Positions 17,265 to 26,036 of a DNA stretch of 64,000 nt are shown piece by piece (positions within the stretch are counted from its first letter, which is position 1; each line of letters opens with the position of its first letter). Source of the stretch: Rhodoferax ferrireducens (GTDB taxonomy: Bacteria; Pseudomonadota; Gammaproteobacteria; Burkholderiales; Burkholderiaceae_C); contig MTEI01000002.1 of the NCBI GenBank assembly GCA_002083775.1, positions 124,001 to 188,000 of the forward strand, given 5' to 3'. The position numbers were made by a program, and so were the translations under genes. The notes beneath the pieces were generated by a model. The model was not told where the DNA came from. It saw only the letters and a program-made list of their open reading frames with translations, and made no database searches.

Positions 17265-17308
17265 GCCTCTAGCCGTTATAGGGTAAGCGATGGTTGCTAG
17301 TGAAAATA
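17265..17308 (+). repeat. Dispersed palindromic repeat overlapping a gene start
   Basis: GCCTCTAGCCGTTATAGGG, then GCGATGGTTGCTAGTG. It lies 20 bp after the cysS stop. The ATG taken as the start of the following glycosylase gene (17290) lies in its right arm. Confidence 0.7.
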
Positions 17309-17940
17309 TAGTTTCTGAGACGCTTGTGCCGGTGTACTGGGCCGACGCCTGCAAACATCTGATGAAAAAAGACCGGGTCATGAAGCGGCTCATCCCGCAG
17401 TTTGGCCAGGCTTGCCTGCAAAGCCGGGGCGACGCTTTCGCCACGCTCGCGCGCAGTGTGGTGGGGCAGCAGATTTCGGTCAAGGCGGCGCAAACCGTGT
17501 GGGACCGCTTTGCCAAACTGCCCGCGCAAATCACCCCCACACAAGTGCTCAAGCTCAAGATCGACGACATGTGCGCGGCCGGCCTGAGTGCCCGCAAGGT
17601 CGAATACATCGTTGATCTGGCGCTTCATTTTGACAATGGCATGGTGCATGTGGACGCCTGGACCGGCATGGACGACGAGGCCATCATTGCCGAGCTGATT
17701 GCCATCCGGGGCATTGGCCGCTGGACGGCCGAGATGTTTCTGATCTTTCACCTGATGCGCCCCAATGTGCTGCCGCTGGACGATGTGGGCCTGATCAACG
17801 GCATCAGCCAATGTTATTTTTCGGGCGATGTAGTCAGCCGCAGCGACGCGCGCGAGGTCGCGCTGGCCTGGGCGCCCTACCGCACGGTGGCTACTTGGTA
17901 TATTTGGCGCTCTTTGGACCCGGTGCCGGTGGAATATTGA
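17290..17940 (+). CDS. DNA-3-methyladenine glycosylase family protein (HhH-GPD)
   Basis: 216 residues. A base-excision repair glycosylase of the AlkA-like HhH-GPD superfamily, removing alkylated bases. Visible: the V-V-G-Q-Q-I-S-V-K-A-A helix, the helix-hairpin-helix L-I-A-I-R-G-I-G-R-W-T-A-E-M-F, and the catalytic aspartate in L-P-L-D-D-V-G. It is shorter than E. coli AlkA (282) because the N-terminal TBP-like domain is missing, as in many bacterial single-domain homologues. The ATG at 17290 and the first eight or so codons fall in a dispersed repeat, so the true N-terminus may have been altered by that insertion. Located between cysS and accA, as in related genomes. Confidence 0.86.
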   Translation: MVASENIVSETLVPVYWADACKHLMKKDRVMKRLIPQFGQACLQSRGDAFATLARSVVGQQISVKAAQTVWDRFAKLPAQITPTQVLKLKIDDMCAAGLSARKVEYIVDLALHFDNGMVHVDAWTGMDDEAIIAELIAIRGIGRWTAEMFLIFHLMRPNVLPLDDVGLINGISQCYFSGDVVSRSDAREVALAWAPYRTVATWYIWRSLDPVPVEY

Positions 17941-17943
17941 GAC

Positions 17944-18090
17944 CTTGTGGGACAGACCAAGAGTGACACGCAGTGCACTTTGCTCTGTCCCCAACAAATT
18001 GTCGGATGTTGGATGTTGACCTTGCGGGACAGACCAAGAGTGACTTGCGCAGCAGAGCCGCGGGGCAGTGCACTTTGCTCTGTCCCCAAC
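17944..18090. repeat. Two direct copies of a GGGACAGA...TCTGTCCCC palindromic unit
   Basis: Copy 1 at 17944-17995 and copy 2 at 18020-18090 share GGGACAGACCAAGAGTGAC and CAGTGCACTTTGCTCTGTCC. The ends of each unit are inverted (GGGACAGA / TCTGTCCC), so each can fold as a hairpin. The second copy has about 18 extra bases in its middle. This looks like a REP/BIME-type element. No transposase (RAYT) is visible in the window. The pair fills the gap before accA. Confidence 0.8.
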
Positions 18091-18108
18091 TGACTAAACG
18101 GAGCCCCT

Positions 18109-19083
18109 ATGGCTAAAAAAACTTTTCTCGATTTTGAAACGCCCATTGCCGAGCTGGAAAACAAGATTGAAGAGCTGCGCTACGTGCAGACCGAGTCGGC
18201 GGTGGATATTTCGGCTGAGATCAGCCAGTTGGCCAAGAAAAGCCAGCAGCTCACCAAAGACATTTACAGTGACCTGACCCCGTGGCAGATCACCAAGATT
18301 GCCCGCCACGCCGAGCGGCCCTACACCATGGATTACGTGAACGAGTTGTTCACGCATTTTGTGGAATTACACGGTGACCGCCACTTTTCTGACGATCTGA
18401 GTATTGTGGGCGGCCTGGCGCGTTTCAACGGCACACCGTGCATGGTGATTGGCCAGCAAAAAGGCCGCGACACCAAAGAGCGTGGCCTGCGCAACTTTGG
18501 CATGAGCAAGCCCGAGGGTTACCGCAAGGCGCTGCGGTTGATGAAAACGGCCGAAAAATTCAAGCTGCCGGTGTTCACCTTTGTCGACACGCCCGGCGCC
18601 TACCCAGGCATAGACGCCGAGGAGCGTGGTCAGTCCGAGGCCATTGGCCGCAACATTTTCGAGATGGCGCAGCTGGAGGTGCCGATCATCGTCACCATCA
18701 TCGGTGAAGGCGGTTCGGGCGGCGCGCTGGCGATCTCGGTCGGCGACCAGGTGCTGATGCTGCAATATTCGATCTACTCGGTGATCAGCCCCGAGGGTTG
18801 CGCCTCCATTCTCTGGAAAACCTCCGACAAGGCGCAGGAAGCTGCGGACGCCCTGGGCATCACCGCGCACCGTCTGAAAGCGCTGGGGGTGGTTGACAAA
18901 ATCGTCAATGAGCCCGTGGGTGGCGCGCATCGCGACCCCAAGCAGATGGCCACTTTCCTGAAACGCGCGCTGACGGATGCCTATCGCCAGATCAGCGACC
19001 TCAAAACCGCCGAGCTGCTGGACCGCCGTTACGAGCGGCTGCAGAGTTACGGCAAGTTCACCGACATCAAGCCGGGCAAATAA
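18109..19083 (+). CDS. accA: Acetyl-CoA carboxylase carboxyltransferase subunit alpha
   Basis: 324 residues, standard length. AccA with AccD transfers the carboxyl group from carboxybiotin to acetyl-CoA, giving malonyl-CoA for fatty acid synthesis. Recognisable by the N-terminal [12 protein letters not shown], the G-D-R-H-F-S-D-D segment, T-P-G-A-Y-P-G, and the G-E-G-G-S-G-G-A-L oxyanion region. The ATG at 18109 has a CGGAG ribosome site. It stands between the glycosylase and tilS. Confidence 0.97.
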   Translation: MAKKTFLDFETPIAELENKIEELRYVQTESAVDISAEISQLAKKSQQLTKDIYSDLTPWQITKIARHAERPYTMDYVNELFTHFVELHGDRHFSDDLSIVGGLARFNGTPCMVIGQQKGRDTKERGLRNFGMSKPEGYRKALRLMKTAEKFKLPVFTFVDTPGAYPGIDAEERGQSEAIGRNIFEMAQLEVPIIVTIIGEGGSGGALAISVGDQVLMLQYSIYSVISPEGCASILWKTSDKAQEAADALGITAHRLKALGVVDKIVNEPVGGAHRDPKQMATFLKRALTDAYRQISDLKTAELLDRRYERLQSYGKFTDIKPGK

Positions 19084-19177
19084 GTCGCACCTCTGAGGGC
19101 GATGGCGCGCGCTTCAGGTAGCGGTGCCGCACCCAGGTCGCCCGATTTTTGATCCCATTGAGGCGGCGCGTAACACC

Positions 19178-20164
19178 ATGACCCTGTCGCTTGTGCAAGC
19201 CATGGCTGCTTTCGAGCCGGAATTGCCGCTGGCTGTAGGCTACAGCGGCGGGGCGGATTCCACCGCGCTGCTATTGGCTTGCGCGCAAAAATGGCCCGGC
19301 CAGGTCAGCGCCGTGCATGTGCACCACGGTTTGCAAGACGCAGCGGATGACTTTGAAGTGCATTGCAGAAAAGTCTGCGCGGCACTTGGCGTACCGCTCA
19401 CGGTGCTGAAAATGGATGCCAGACACGCGCCCGGGCAAAGCCCCGAGGACGCTGCGCGCCGCGCGCGTTACAAGGCTTTTGAGGCTCTATCCCTTATGGA
19501 TAAAGAGCCAGTAGCTATTCGATCCATAGCAATTGCACACCATGCCGACGACCAGATTGAAACCCTGTTGCTGGCACTGAGCCGGGGCTCCGGGTTGCCC
19601 GGCCTGAGCGCCATGCCACAAAGTTGGGCGCGCGGTGATCTGCGGTATCACCGGCCACTGTTGCGCGTGAGTGGCGCAGACATTCTGCGCTGGCTGGCCG
19701 ACCAGGGCGCGGCGTTTGTGACCGACCCCAGCAATGCGAACGAGCGCTACACCCGCAACCGGATCCGGGCGCAGCTGTTGCCCGCGCTTGCGCAGTGTTT
19801 CCCGCAATTTCTTGACACTTTTGCCCGCAGCAGCGCGCATGCCGCGCAGGCCCAGGCGCTGCTGCTGGAGGTGGCTGCGCAAGATCTGGCGCAGGTGGGC
19901 GTGCCGCCGCGCATCAAACTGCTGCAGGCTTTGAGCCTGCCGCGCTTGGCCAATGTACTGCGCCACTGGCTGCAGAGTTACCACCAAGCCACGCCCAGTA
20001 CGGCCCAGCTGGAAGAGTTGATGCGCCAGATTGGCGCCTGCCGAACCCGTGGTCACGCGCTGCATTTGAAGGTGGCGCAAGGCTTTTGCGAGCGCCGGGG
20101 GACCGAGCTGCATTGGTACAATCCCGGACTTTTCAGCCCTCCCAACCCCCCAAAATGTCCCTGA
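19178..20164 (+). CDS. tilS: tRNA(Ile)-lysidine synthase
   Basis: 328 residues from the ATG at 19178; a GTG at 19124 would add 18 residues. TilS converts C34 of tRNA-Ile2 to lysidine, using ATP, so that AUA is read as isoleucine. The PP-loop S-G-G-A-D-S lies at 23-28, and the A-H-H-A-D-D-Q-I-E-T motif and the R-N-R-I-R-x-x-L-L-P segment are present. Between the R-R-A-R-Y helix and the A-H-H-A-D-D-Q motif the protein carries E-A-L-S-L-M-D-K-E-P-V-A-I, encoded by a dispersed repeat. The stop overlaps the lysC start by 10 bases. Confidence 0.93.
   Translation: MTLSLVQAMAAFEPELPLAVGYSGGADSTALLLACAQKWPGQVSAVHVHHGLQDAADDFEVHCRKVCAALGVPLTVLKMDARHAPGQSPEDAARRARYKAFEALSLMDKEPVAIRSIAIAHHADDQIETLLLALSRGSGLPGLSAMPQSWARGDLRYHRPLLRVSGADILRWLADQGAAFVTDPSNANERYTRNRIRAQLLPALAQCFPQFLDTFARSSAHAAQAQALLLEVAAQDLAQVGVPPRIKLLQALSLPRLANVLRHWLQSYHQATPSTAQLEELMRQIGACRTRGHALHLKVAQGFCERRGTELHWYNPGLFSPPNPPKCP
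19481..19520 (+). repeat. Dispersed palindromic repeat, in-frame copy in tilS
   Basis: GAGGCTCTATCCCTTATGG, then ATAAAGAGCCAGTAGCTAT. One base change in each stem arm (TCCC with a matching GAG in the other arm) keeps most pairing. It is translated as L-S-L-M-D-K-E-P-V-A-I, the same frame as other copies, just before the catalytic A-H-H-A-D-D-Q motif. Confidence 0.8.
20114..20122 (+). promoter_or_regulatory. Candidate extended -10 promoter for lysC
   Basis: TGGTACAAT inside the tilS 3' end has the TGn extended -10 form with TACAAT as -10 hexamer. No convincing -35 is seen at the normal distance. The predicted transcript would begin near 20129 and leave a short lysC leader. Confidence 0.45.
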
Positions 20165-21423
20165 TTGTTCACAAATACGGCGGCACGTCGATGGGCTCTA
20201 CCGAGCGCATCAGCAACGTTGCCAAGCGCGTTGCCAAATGGGCGCGCGCCGGTCACCAGATGGTGGTCGTGCCTAGCGCCATGAGCGGCGAAACCAACCG
20301 CCTGCTGGCCTTAGCCAAAGAACTGGCACCTGCCAAACCCACCGAGGCCTATGGCCGCGAGTTGGACATGCTGGCCGCCACCGGCGAGCAAGCGTCCAGC
20401 GCCCTGCTGGCCATTGCGCTGCAGGCGCAGGGGTTGGAATCAGTCAGTTATGCGGGCTGGCAAGTGCCGATTCGCACCAACAGCGCCTATACCAAGGCTC
20501 GCATCGAATCGATTGACGACCAGAAAGTGCGCGCGGACCTGGAAGCCGGCAAGGTGGTCATCGTCACCGGCTTTCAGGGCCTGGACGAGCAAGGCAACAT
20601 CACCACGTTGGGCCGCGGTGGCTCAGACACGTCGGCCGTGGCCGTGGCGGCAGCCATGAAAGCCGACGAATGCTTGATTTATACCGACGTGGACGGTGTC
20701 TACACCACCGACCCGCGCGTGGTGCCCGATGCGCGGCGCCTGCACACGGTGAGTTTTGAGGAAATGCTGGAGATGGCCTCGATGGGCTCCAAGGTGCTGC
20801 AGATTCGCTCGGTCGAATTTGCCGGCAAGTACAAGGTCAAACTGCGGGTGTTGTCCAGCTTCACCCCGTGGGATATCGATATCGTTGAAGAAGCCGCATC
20901 CGGCACGCTGATTACTTTTGAGGAAGATGAAAACATGGAACAAGCCATTGTTTCTGGCATTGCGTTCACCCGCGATGAGACCAAAATTTCTGTGCTCGGC
21001 GTGCCCGACAAGCCCGGCATCGCCTACCAGATTCTGGGTGCGGTGGCCGATGCCAATGTCGAAGTGGACATGATCATTCAGAACATCAGCAAGGATGGCA
21101 AAACCGATTTCAGCTTTACCGTGAACCATGGCGATTTCGCCAAGACCATGGAACTGCTGAAGAACGTGGTGGTGCCCAAGCTGGGTGCGCAAGAGGCGGT
21201 GGGCGACACCAAGATCTGCAAGGTGTCCATCGTCGGTATTGGCATGCGCAGCCATGTGGGCGTGGCCAGCACTATGTTCCGCGTGCTCAGCGAAGAGGGC
21301 ATCAACATCCAGATGATTTCTACCAGCGAGATCAAGACCTCGGTGGTGATTGATGAGAAGTACATGGAACTGGCAGTGAAAGCGCTGCACAAGGCTTTTG
21401 GCCTGGATCAACCCGCCGCCTGA
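20155..21423 (+). CDS. lysC: Aspartate kinase
   Basis: 422 residues from the ATG at 20155. It phosphorylates aspartate in the first step of lysine, threonine and methionine synthesis. The N-terminal kinase domain has K-Y-G-G-T-S and the G-R-G-G-S-D-T-S-A-V nucleotide motif. Two ACT domains in the C-terminal third (for example I-S-V-L-G-V-P-D-K-P-G and V-S-I-V-G-I-G-M-R-S-H) bind the feedback amino acids. Length and layout fit the lysine/threonine-inhibited single-function class. The longer in-frame start at 20086 is rejected because it would lie inside tilS and lacks homologous sequence. Confidence 0.97.
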   Translation: MSLIVHKYGGTSMGSTERISNVAKRVAKWARAGHQMVVVPSAMSGETNRLLALAKELAPAKPTEAYGRELDMLAATGEQASSALLAIALQAQGLESVSYAGWQVPIRTNSAYTKARIESIDDQKVRADLEAGKVVIVTGFQGLDEQGNITTLGRGGSDTSAVAVAAAMKADECLIYTDVDGVYTTDPRVVPDARRLHTVSFEEMLEMASMGSKVLQIRSVEFAGKYKVKLRVLSSFTPWDIDIVEEAASGTLITFEEDENMEQAIVSGIAFTRDETKISVLGVPDKPGIAYQILGAVADANVEVDMIIQNISKDGKTDFSFTVNHGDFAKTMELLKNVVVPKLGAQEAVGDTKICKVSIVGIGMRSHVGVASTMFRVLSEEGINIQMISTSEIKTSVVIDEKYMELAVKALHKAFGLDQPAA

Positions 21424-21450
21424 CAAAAGGGACCGGAGTCGTGACATAAT
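21420..21450 (+). promoter_or_regulatory. Candidate sigma-70 promoter for tRNA-Ser
   Basis: CTGACA (21420-21425) and CATAAT (21445-21450), spaced 19 bp, end 17 bases before the tRNA. The spacing is slightly long, but the position fits a tRNA promoter. Confidence 0.5.
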
Positions 21451-21467
21451 CGCGGCTCTGATTTTCA

Positions 21468-21560
21468 GGAATCGTGACCGAGTGGCCGAAGGTGCTCCCC
21501 TGCTAAGGGAGTATGGGGTGTAGAGCCTCATCGAGGGTTCGAATCCCTCCGATTCCGCCA
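21468..21560 (+). tRNA. tRNA-Ser (anticodon GCU)
   Basis: 93 bases including encoded CCA. The acceptor stem GGAATCG pairs with CGATTCC. The anticodon stem CTCCC/GGGAG encloses loop CTGCTAA with anticodon GCT. The long variable arm (TATGGGGTGTAGAGCCTCATC region) marks a class II tRNA, and the T-arm has GGTTCGAATCC. Discriminator G and CCA at 21557-21560. It reads AGC/AGU serine codons. Confidence 0.96.
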
Positions 21561-21570
21561 GGAACCCAGT

Positions 21571-21596
21571 AAAAAACGCCCCTCGGGGCGTTTTTT
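21571..21596. terminator. Rho-independent terminator after tRNA-Ser
   Basis: AAAAAACGCCCC-TC-GGGGCGTTTTTT: a GC-rich stem flanked by an A-run and a T-run, so it can end transcription from both sides (the tRNA on plus and the methyltransferase on minus, whose stop is at 21619). Confidence 0.95.
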
Positions 21597-21618
21597 CGTT
21601 TTCGGCTTTGAAATGGCA

Positions 21619-22317
21619 TCAAGTCTGTTTGTACAACAGCCGCACCAGCATCGGGCGGGTCAGGTTCACGCCGTCTGGCCCCAGATGGGACTCAAAACGC
21701 TGGCGAATAGCCTCGCGTAGCGGGGCATCAATCTGATGGTTGGCGTAAGTGGGCTGCATCATGCGTGCCTCAAAAGTCGCAAAGTCGTCGAAGTGCACCG
21801 GCATGGCAAAGCGGTGCTCATCAGCGGCCTGCCAGGGGCCGTTGACCAGGGCGGCGTTCATCGCCTGCTGGGCGGCGGCGCGCACCACGCCTTCGTCATT
21901 GAACAGACGCATGATCTCGTTGAGTGGCCCGGCGTAGACCGGCTCCGACACATACAACCAGCCGCCTGGCCGCAGCACACGGGCCACCTCGCCCAGCGCC
22001 TGCGCCATCAGCGGCATGGGCACATGGTGCAGCGACTTCAGCATCATGGCACCATCAAAGCTGGCGTCGGCAAACGGAAGGGTCTGCGCGCCAGCCTGCA
22101 AAAACGTCAAACCAGGCTGTGGCGCTGCCAGATTTTTGGCGTGCTGTCGCTCATCCACTTCCAGGGCGGTGACGTGCGCGTCGGGGTAGCGGGCCAGCAG
22201 CGCGCGGGCCAGACGGGCTTGGCCGCAGCCCGGTTCAAGCAGTTGGCTGGCGGCCAGGGGCACCAGGTTGGCCAGCAAGTCCAGTTCATCGTTGATCAGG
22301 GGCAGGGCGTCGGTCAT
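21619..22317 (-). CDS. Class I SAM-dependent methyltransferase
   Basis: 232 residues from the ATG at 22317; the frame is open further upstream, but that region is low-complexity and overlaps the cytochrome gene. A Rossmann-type methyltransferase: motif I variant L-L-E-P-G-C-G-Q-A-R near residue 26, acidic A-L-E-V-D-E for the ribose of SAM, then F-A-D-A-S-F-D-G-A-M-M and V-A-R-V-L-R-P-G-G-W-L-Y (UbiE/type 11 style). Substrate not recognisable. It follows the small cytochrome c gene by 47 bp on the same strand. Confidence 0.84.
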   Translation of the reverse strand: MTDALPLINDELDLLANLVPLAASQLLEPGCGQARLARALLARYPDAHVTALEVDERQHAKNLAAPQPGLTFLQAGAQTLPFADASFDGAMMLKSLHHVPMPLMAQALGEVARVLRPGGWLYVSEPVYAGPLNEIMRLFNDEGVVRAAAQQAMNAALVNGPWQAADEHRFAMPVHFDDFATFEARMMQPTYANHQIDAPLREAIRQRFESHLGPDGVNLTRPMLVRLLYKQT

Positions 22318-22364
22318 GGGTCGGGTCCGGGCAGGTTGGTTGGAGGATGGTTTCGTCAGCGGCG

Positions 22365-22667
22365 TCACTTCAGCGACAAGATCCAGCGCGCCAGCGCGTC
22401 GGCATCGGAGCGGCTGATTTTCGGGTTGGCTGGCATGGGTACCACGCCCCACACCCCGCCGCCGCCGTTGATGATCTTGTCTGCCAGTTGGGCGCTGACG
22501 TTTTGTCCGGCATACCGGGCGGCCACGTCTTTGTAAGACGGGCCGAGGATTTTTTTGCTGACAGTGTGGCAGACCGTGCATCTTTTCTTCTCGGACAGCG
22601 CCTGGTCTGCCAGCACGGGTGTGACCAGAACGGCGCCAGCCGCCAGGGCCAAAAGGGGGCGTTTCAT
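22365..22667 (-). CDS. Small periplasmic class I cytochrome c (c551/c552-like)
   Basis: 100 residues from the ATG at 22667, which has a GAAGGA ribosome site. A signal peptide (M-K-R-P-L-L-A-L-A-A-G, cleavage after V-L-A) is followed by one heme-binding C-T-V-C-H motif and a distal Met in V-V-P-M-P-A-N. Size and the P-M-P pattern match the c551/c552 electron carriers that feed oxidases or nitrite reductase in the periplasm. The partner oxidase could be the cbb3 enzyme encoded 15 kb away, but that is inference. Confidence 0.87.
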   Translation of the reverse strand: MKRPLLALAAGAVLVTPVLADQALSEKKRCTVCHTVSKKILGPSYKDVAARYAGQNVSAQLADKIINGGGGVWGVVPMPANPKISRSDADALARWILSLK

Positions 22668-22808
22668 GGGGTCATCCTTCAAAAATGCGGTGGCTGTGCC
22701 CAGGTGGGGCATTGTAGGTGGGGCGTTTGGCGCGACAGCGCTGCGAATTGCGGGTACGCTCATGCCATTCGTCTGGTGTTAATTCGGCTTATGGAAGGAA
22801 GCGATGTC

Positions 22809-23054
22809 ATGTATCTGCTTGGTTTGGGATTGGTCTTGATGGTGTTGAAGTACATCGAATGGGGCCCTGTGGCACAGTTGTCCTGGTGGCTGGTGTTGGC
22901 ACCCTTTGCATTGGCTGCCGCTTGGTGGGCCTGGGCAGACGCCACCGGTTACACCAAGCGCAAGGCCATGGAGCAGGACGACAAGCGCCGCGACGAGCGT
23001 CGCGCCCGCACCAAAGAGGCGTTGGACGCCAACTTCCAGAAACGCCGCCGCTGA
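22809..23054 (+). CDS. Small Trp-rich membrane protein (TIGR04438-like)
   Basis: 81 residues from the ATG at 22809, preceded by a GGAAGG ribosome site. Two hydrophobic segments (about residues 2-15 and 25-48) contain six tryptophans (I-E-W-G-P and W-A-W-A-D among them). The C-terminal third is highly charged (Lys/Arg/Asp/Glu). This matches the small Trp-rich protein family common in Burkholderiales, of unknown function. An upstream in-frame ATG at 22791 is possible but would overlap the ribosome site. Confidence 0.75.
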   Translation: MYLLGLGLVLMVLKYIEWGPVAQLSWWLVLAPFALAAAWWAWADATGYTKRKAMEQDDKRRDERRARTKEALDANFQKRRR

Positions 23055-23150
23055 GTTGCGGCGCTAGCACGTGCCGATTGTGGTGGTGTTTGCCGCCGGG
23101 TTTGGCAGGCAGACTATGCCCCACAGGCTTTCAGGGTGTGGCCGGTGGGC

Positions 23151-23156
23151 CATAAT
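23151..23156 (+). promoter_or_regulatory. Candidate -10 element upstream of ilvD
   Basis: CATAAT 51 bases before the ilvD ATG, in the context GGGCCATAATCCGTG that resembles other promoters of this window (tRNA-Ser, dusA). No clear -35. Confidence 0.35.
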
Positions 23157-23207
23157 CCGTGACCCGTTTTAGACCCTGATCACCCACTTTTTTGGTCACT
23201 TACCACC

Positions 23208-25067
23208 ATGCCTGTCTACCGTTCCAAAACCACTACCGCTGGTCGCAACATGGCTGGTGCCCGCTCTTTGTGGCGTGCCACCGGCATGAAAGATGGCGAT
23301 TTCAACAAACCCATCATTGCCGTGGTGAATTCGTTCACCCAGTTCGTGCCCGGCCACGTGCATTTGAAAGACCTCGGCCAACTGGTGGCGCGCGAGATTG
23401 AGGCGGCCGGTGGTGTGGCCAAAGAATTCAACACCATCGCCGTGGACGATGGCATTGCCATGGGCCATGACGGCATGTTGTATTCGTTGCCGAGCCGCGA
23501 CATCATTGCCGACAGCGTGGAATACATGGTCAACGCGCATTGCGCCGATGCCATGGTGTGCATCAGCAATTGCGACAAGATCACACCCGGCATGTTGATG
23601 GCGGCCATGCGCATCAATATTCCGGTGGTGTTTGTCTCTGGCGGGCCGATGGAAGCGGGCAAAACCAAGTTGCTCAACCCCGCCACGCAAACGATCGAGT
23701 TCAAAAAGCTCGACCTGATCGATGCGATGGTGATGGCCGCTGATGCCAGCGTGTCGGATGAAACCGTGGCAGAAGTGGAGCGCTCGGCCTGCCCGACTTG
23801 CGGCTCGTGCTCGGGCATGTTCACCGCCAATTCGATGAATTGCCTGGCCGAAGCGCTGGGCCTGGCTTTGCCCGGCAATGGCACGGTGGTCGCCACCCAC
23901 GCCGACCGCGAGCAACTGTTCAAACGCGCCGGTCACCTGATTGTTGACCTGTGCCAACGCTTTTACGAGCAAGACGATTCCACCGTGTTGCCGCGCTCGG
24001 TCGGTTTCAAGGCGTTTGAGAACGCCATTGCGCTCGACATTGCCATGGGCGGGTCCACCAACACCATCCTGCACATTCTGGCGATTGCGCAAGAGGCGGG
24101 CATTGACTTCACTATGGCCGACATCGACCGTATGTCGCGCACCGTGCCGCAACTGTGCAAGGTGGCCCCAAATTCACCCAAGGTTCACCTGGAAGACGTG
24201 CACCGCGCTGGCGGCATCATGGCCATTTTGGGCGAGCTGGACCGCGCCGGCAAGTTGCACACCGATGTGCCCACCGTGCACGCCAAAACCATGAAAGACG
24301 CGCTGGACAAATGGGACCTGGCGCGCAACCCCAGCGCCGAGGTGCAGCATTTTTACAGCGCTGGCCCGGGCGGTGTGCCTTCTCAAGTGGCCTTCAGCCA
24401 GGCCAGCCGCTGGCCCAGCCTGGATGTGGACCGCGCCGAGGGCGTGATTCGCGCGGGTACCCATGCGTTTTCGCAAGAGGGTGGGCTGGCGGTGTTGTAC
24501 GGCAACATCGCCTTGAATGGTTGCGTGGTGAAAACTGCCGGTGTGGATGACGCGCTGCTGGTGTTTGAAGGCCCGGCGCATGTGGTCGAGTCGCAAGACG
24601 AAGCGGTGGAGCACATCCTGGCCGACCAGGTGAAGGCGGGTGATATGGTGATCGTGCGGTACGAAGGCCCCAAGGGCGGCCCCGGTATGCAGGAGATGTT
24701 GTACCCCACGTCGTACATCAAGTCCAAAGGTCTGGGCAAAGCCTGCGCCTTGTTGACCGATGGGCGTTTTTCGGGCGGCACCTCGGGGTTGTCGATTGGC
24801 CATGCTTCGCCGGAAGCGGCTGCGGGTGGCGCGATTGGTCTGGTGCGCGACGGTGACCGCATCCGGATTGATATACCGAATCGCAGCATCAACGTGCTGG
24901 TGTCGGATGATGAACTGGCCAAACGGCGTTCTGAGCAGGACGCGATTGGCTGGAAACCTGCCAAGCCGCGCCCGCGCAAGGTGTCTTCTGCGCTCAAGGC
25001 GTATGCCAAGCTGGTGATGTCGGCGGACAAAGGGGCGGTGCGCGACCTGTCGCTGCTGGAAGATTGA
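23208..25067 (+). CDS. ilvD: Dihydroxy-acid dehydratase
   Basis: 619 residues, normal for IlvD. It dehydrates 2,3-dihydroxy acids to the 2-oxo acid precursors of valine, leucine and isoleucine, using an iron-sulfur cluster and Mg2+. Cluster cysteines are in [10 protein letters not shown] and [12 protein letters not shown]. The [11 protein letters not shown] and [12 protein letters not shown] motifs near the C-terminus are intact. It lies alone, upstream of lgt, with a 70 bp gap. Confidence 0.97.
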   Translation: MPVYRSKTTTAGRNMAGARSLWRATGMKDGDFNKPIIAVVNSFTQFVPGHVHLKDLGQLVAREIEAAGGVAKEFNTIAVDDGIAMGHDGMLYSLPSRDIIADSVEYMVNAHCADAMVCISNCDKITPGMLMAAMRINIPVVFVSGGPMEAGKTKLLNPATQTIEFKKLDLIDAMVMAADASVSDETVAEVERSACPTCGSCSGMFTANSMNCLAEALGLALPGNGTVVATHADREQLFKRAGHLIVDLCQRFYEQDDSTVLPRSVGFKAFENAIALDIAMGGSTNTILHILAIAQEAGIDFTMADIDRMSRTVPQLCKVAPNSPKVHLEDVHRAGGIMAILGELDRAGKLHTDVPTVHAKTMKDALDKWDLARNPSAEVQHFYSAGPGGVPSQVAFSQASRWPSLDVDRAEGVIRAGTHAFSQEGGLAVLYGNIALNGCVVKTAGVDDALLVFEGPAHVVESQDEAVEHILADQVKAGDMVIVRYEGPKGGPGMQEMLYPTSYIKSKGLGKACALLTDGRFSGGTSGLSIGHASPEAAAGGAIGLVRDGDRIRIDIPNRSINVLVSDDELAKRRSEQDAIGWKPAKPRPRKVSSALKAYAKLVMSADKGAVRDLSLLED

Positions 25068-25137
25068 ACCCCTCTGAAGTCCAAATCGCCCGCCCGGGCC
25101 ACCCGCCTGCGCGTGCGTTGGCTCACCACTGCTCTTC

Positions 25138-25950
25138 ATGCTGATTCACCCCCAAATTGATCCTGTGGCCCTGCAACTCGGGCCGGTGGCGGTGCACTGG
25201 TACGGGCTGACGTATCTGGCAGCGTTTGGTCTGTTCATGTGGCTGGGGAACTTGCGCTTGCGCCACGAGCCATTTGCCTCGCTCAAAGGCCCGGGAGCTT
25301 GGAGCAAGCGCGATGTGGAAGACATCCTGTTTCTGGGTGTGATGGGCGTGGTGCTGGGTGGGCGCATTGGGTATTGCTTGTTTTACAAGCCTGGCTATTA
25401 CGCGGCGCACCCACTGGAAATCTTTGCGGTGTGGCAGGGCGGCATGAGTTTTCATGGCGGCATGTTGGGTGTGATTGCTTCGATGCTGTGGTTTGCCCGC
25501 AGCCGCCAGCGCCCCTGGTTGCAGGTGGCGGACTTTGTGGCGCCGTGCGTGCCGACCGGACTGGCGGCGGGGCGCGTCGGTAATTTCATCAATGGCGAGC
25601 TGTGGGGCCGCGTGGGCAGCTCGGATTTGCCCTGGGTCATGGTGTTTCGCGGCGCCGGTGAGCTGCCGCGCCACCCGTCGCAGATTTACCAGTTTATGCT
25701 GGAAGGGCTGCTGCTGTTTGTGCTGCTGTGGTTGTATGCGCGCCAGCCGCGCCAGCGCGGTCAGGTGGCGGCAGCATTTTTATTTGGCTACGGGGTGTTT
25801 CGTTTTACAGCCGAGTTTTTTCGCGAGCCGGATGCGCACTTGGGCGTGTTGAGTCTTGGCATGAGCATGGGTCAGTGGTTGTGCCTGCCGATGATTTTTG
25901 GCGGCATTGGCTTGTGGCTGTGGGCGCGCGCCAACTCGCCAAAAGTTTAA
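25138..25950 (+). CDS. lgt: Phosphatidylglycerol-prolipoprotein diacylglyceryl transferase
   Basis: 270 residues with about seven membrane segments. Lgt moves diacylglycerol from phosphatidylglycerol to the lipobox cysteine of prolipoproteins at the inner membrane. The Lgt signature [10 protein letters not shown] is present near residue 144, and M-S-F-H-G-G-M-L-G and a C-terminal F-F-R-E-P-D segment are also conserved. The start ATG at 25138 is 70 bp after ilvD. A dispersed repeat copy begins immediately after the stop codon. Confidence 0.96.
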   Translation: MLIHPQIDPVALQLGPVAVHWYGLTYLAAFGLFMWLGNLRLRHEPFASLKGPGAWSKRDVEDILFLGVMGVVLGGRIGYCLFYKPGYYAAHPLEIFAVWQGGMSFHGGMLGVIASMLWFARSRQRPWLQVADFVAPCVPTGLAAGRVGNFINGELWGRVGSSDLPWVMVFRGAGELPRHPSQIYQFMLEGLLLFVLLWLYARQPRQRGQVAAAFLFGYGVFRFTAEFFREPDAHLGVLSLGMSMGQWLCLPMIFGGIGLWLWARANSPKV

Positions 25951-25953
25951 GCC

Positions 25954-26004
25954 AAATCGTGCTCTAGCCCTTATGTGTAAAGGGCTGTTAGCTCACTTAT
26001 TCAG
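25954..26004 (+). repeat. Dispersed palindromic repeat after lgt
   Basis: GCTCTAGCCCTTATGTG, then TAAAGGGCTGTTAGCTCA, four bases after the lgt stop. The CCCTT/AAGGG stem could protect the 3' end or terminate the lgt message. Confidence 0.85.
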
Positions 26005-26036
26005 AGTAATTTCGGTGTCTATTTGGGTTATTCACC

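Noticed and set aside
21619-22581. 320-residue version of the methyltransferase
   Set aside because: The first 88 residues are Arg/Gln-rich and antisense-like and run through the cytochrome c gene; the ATG at 22317 fits the family.
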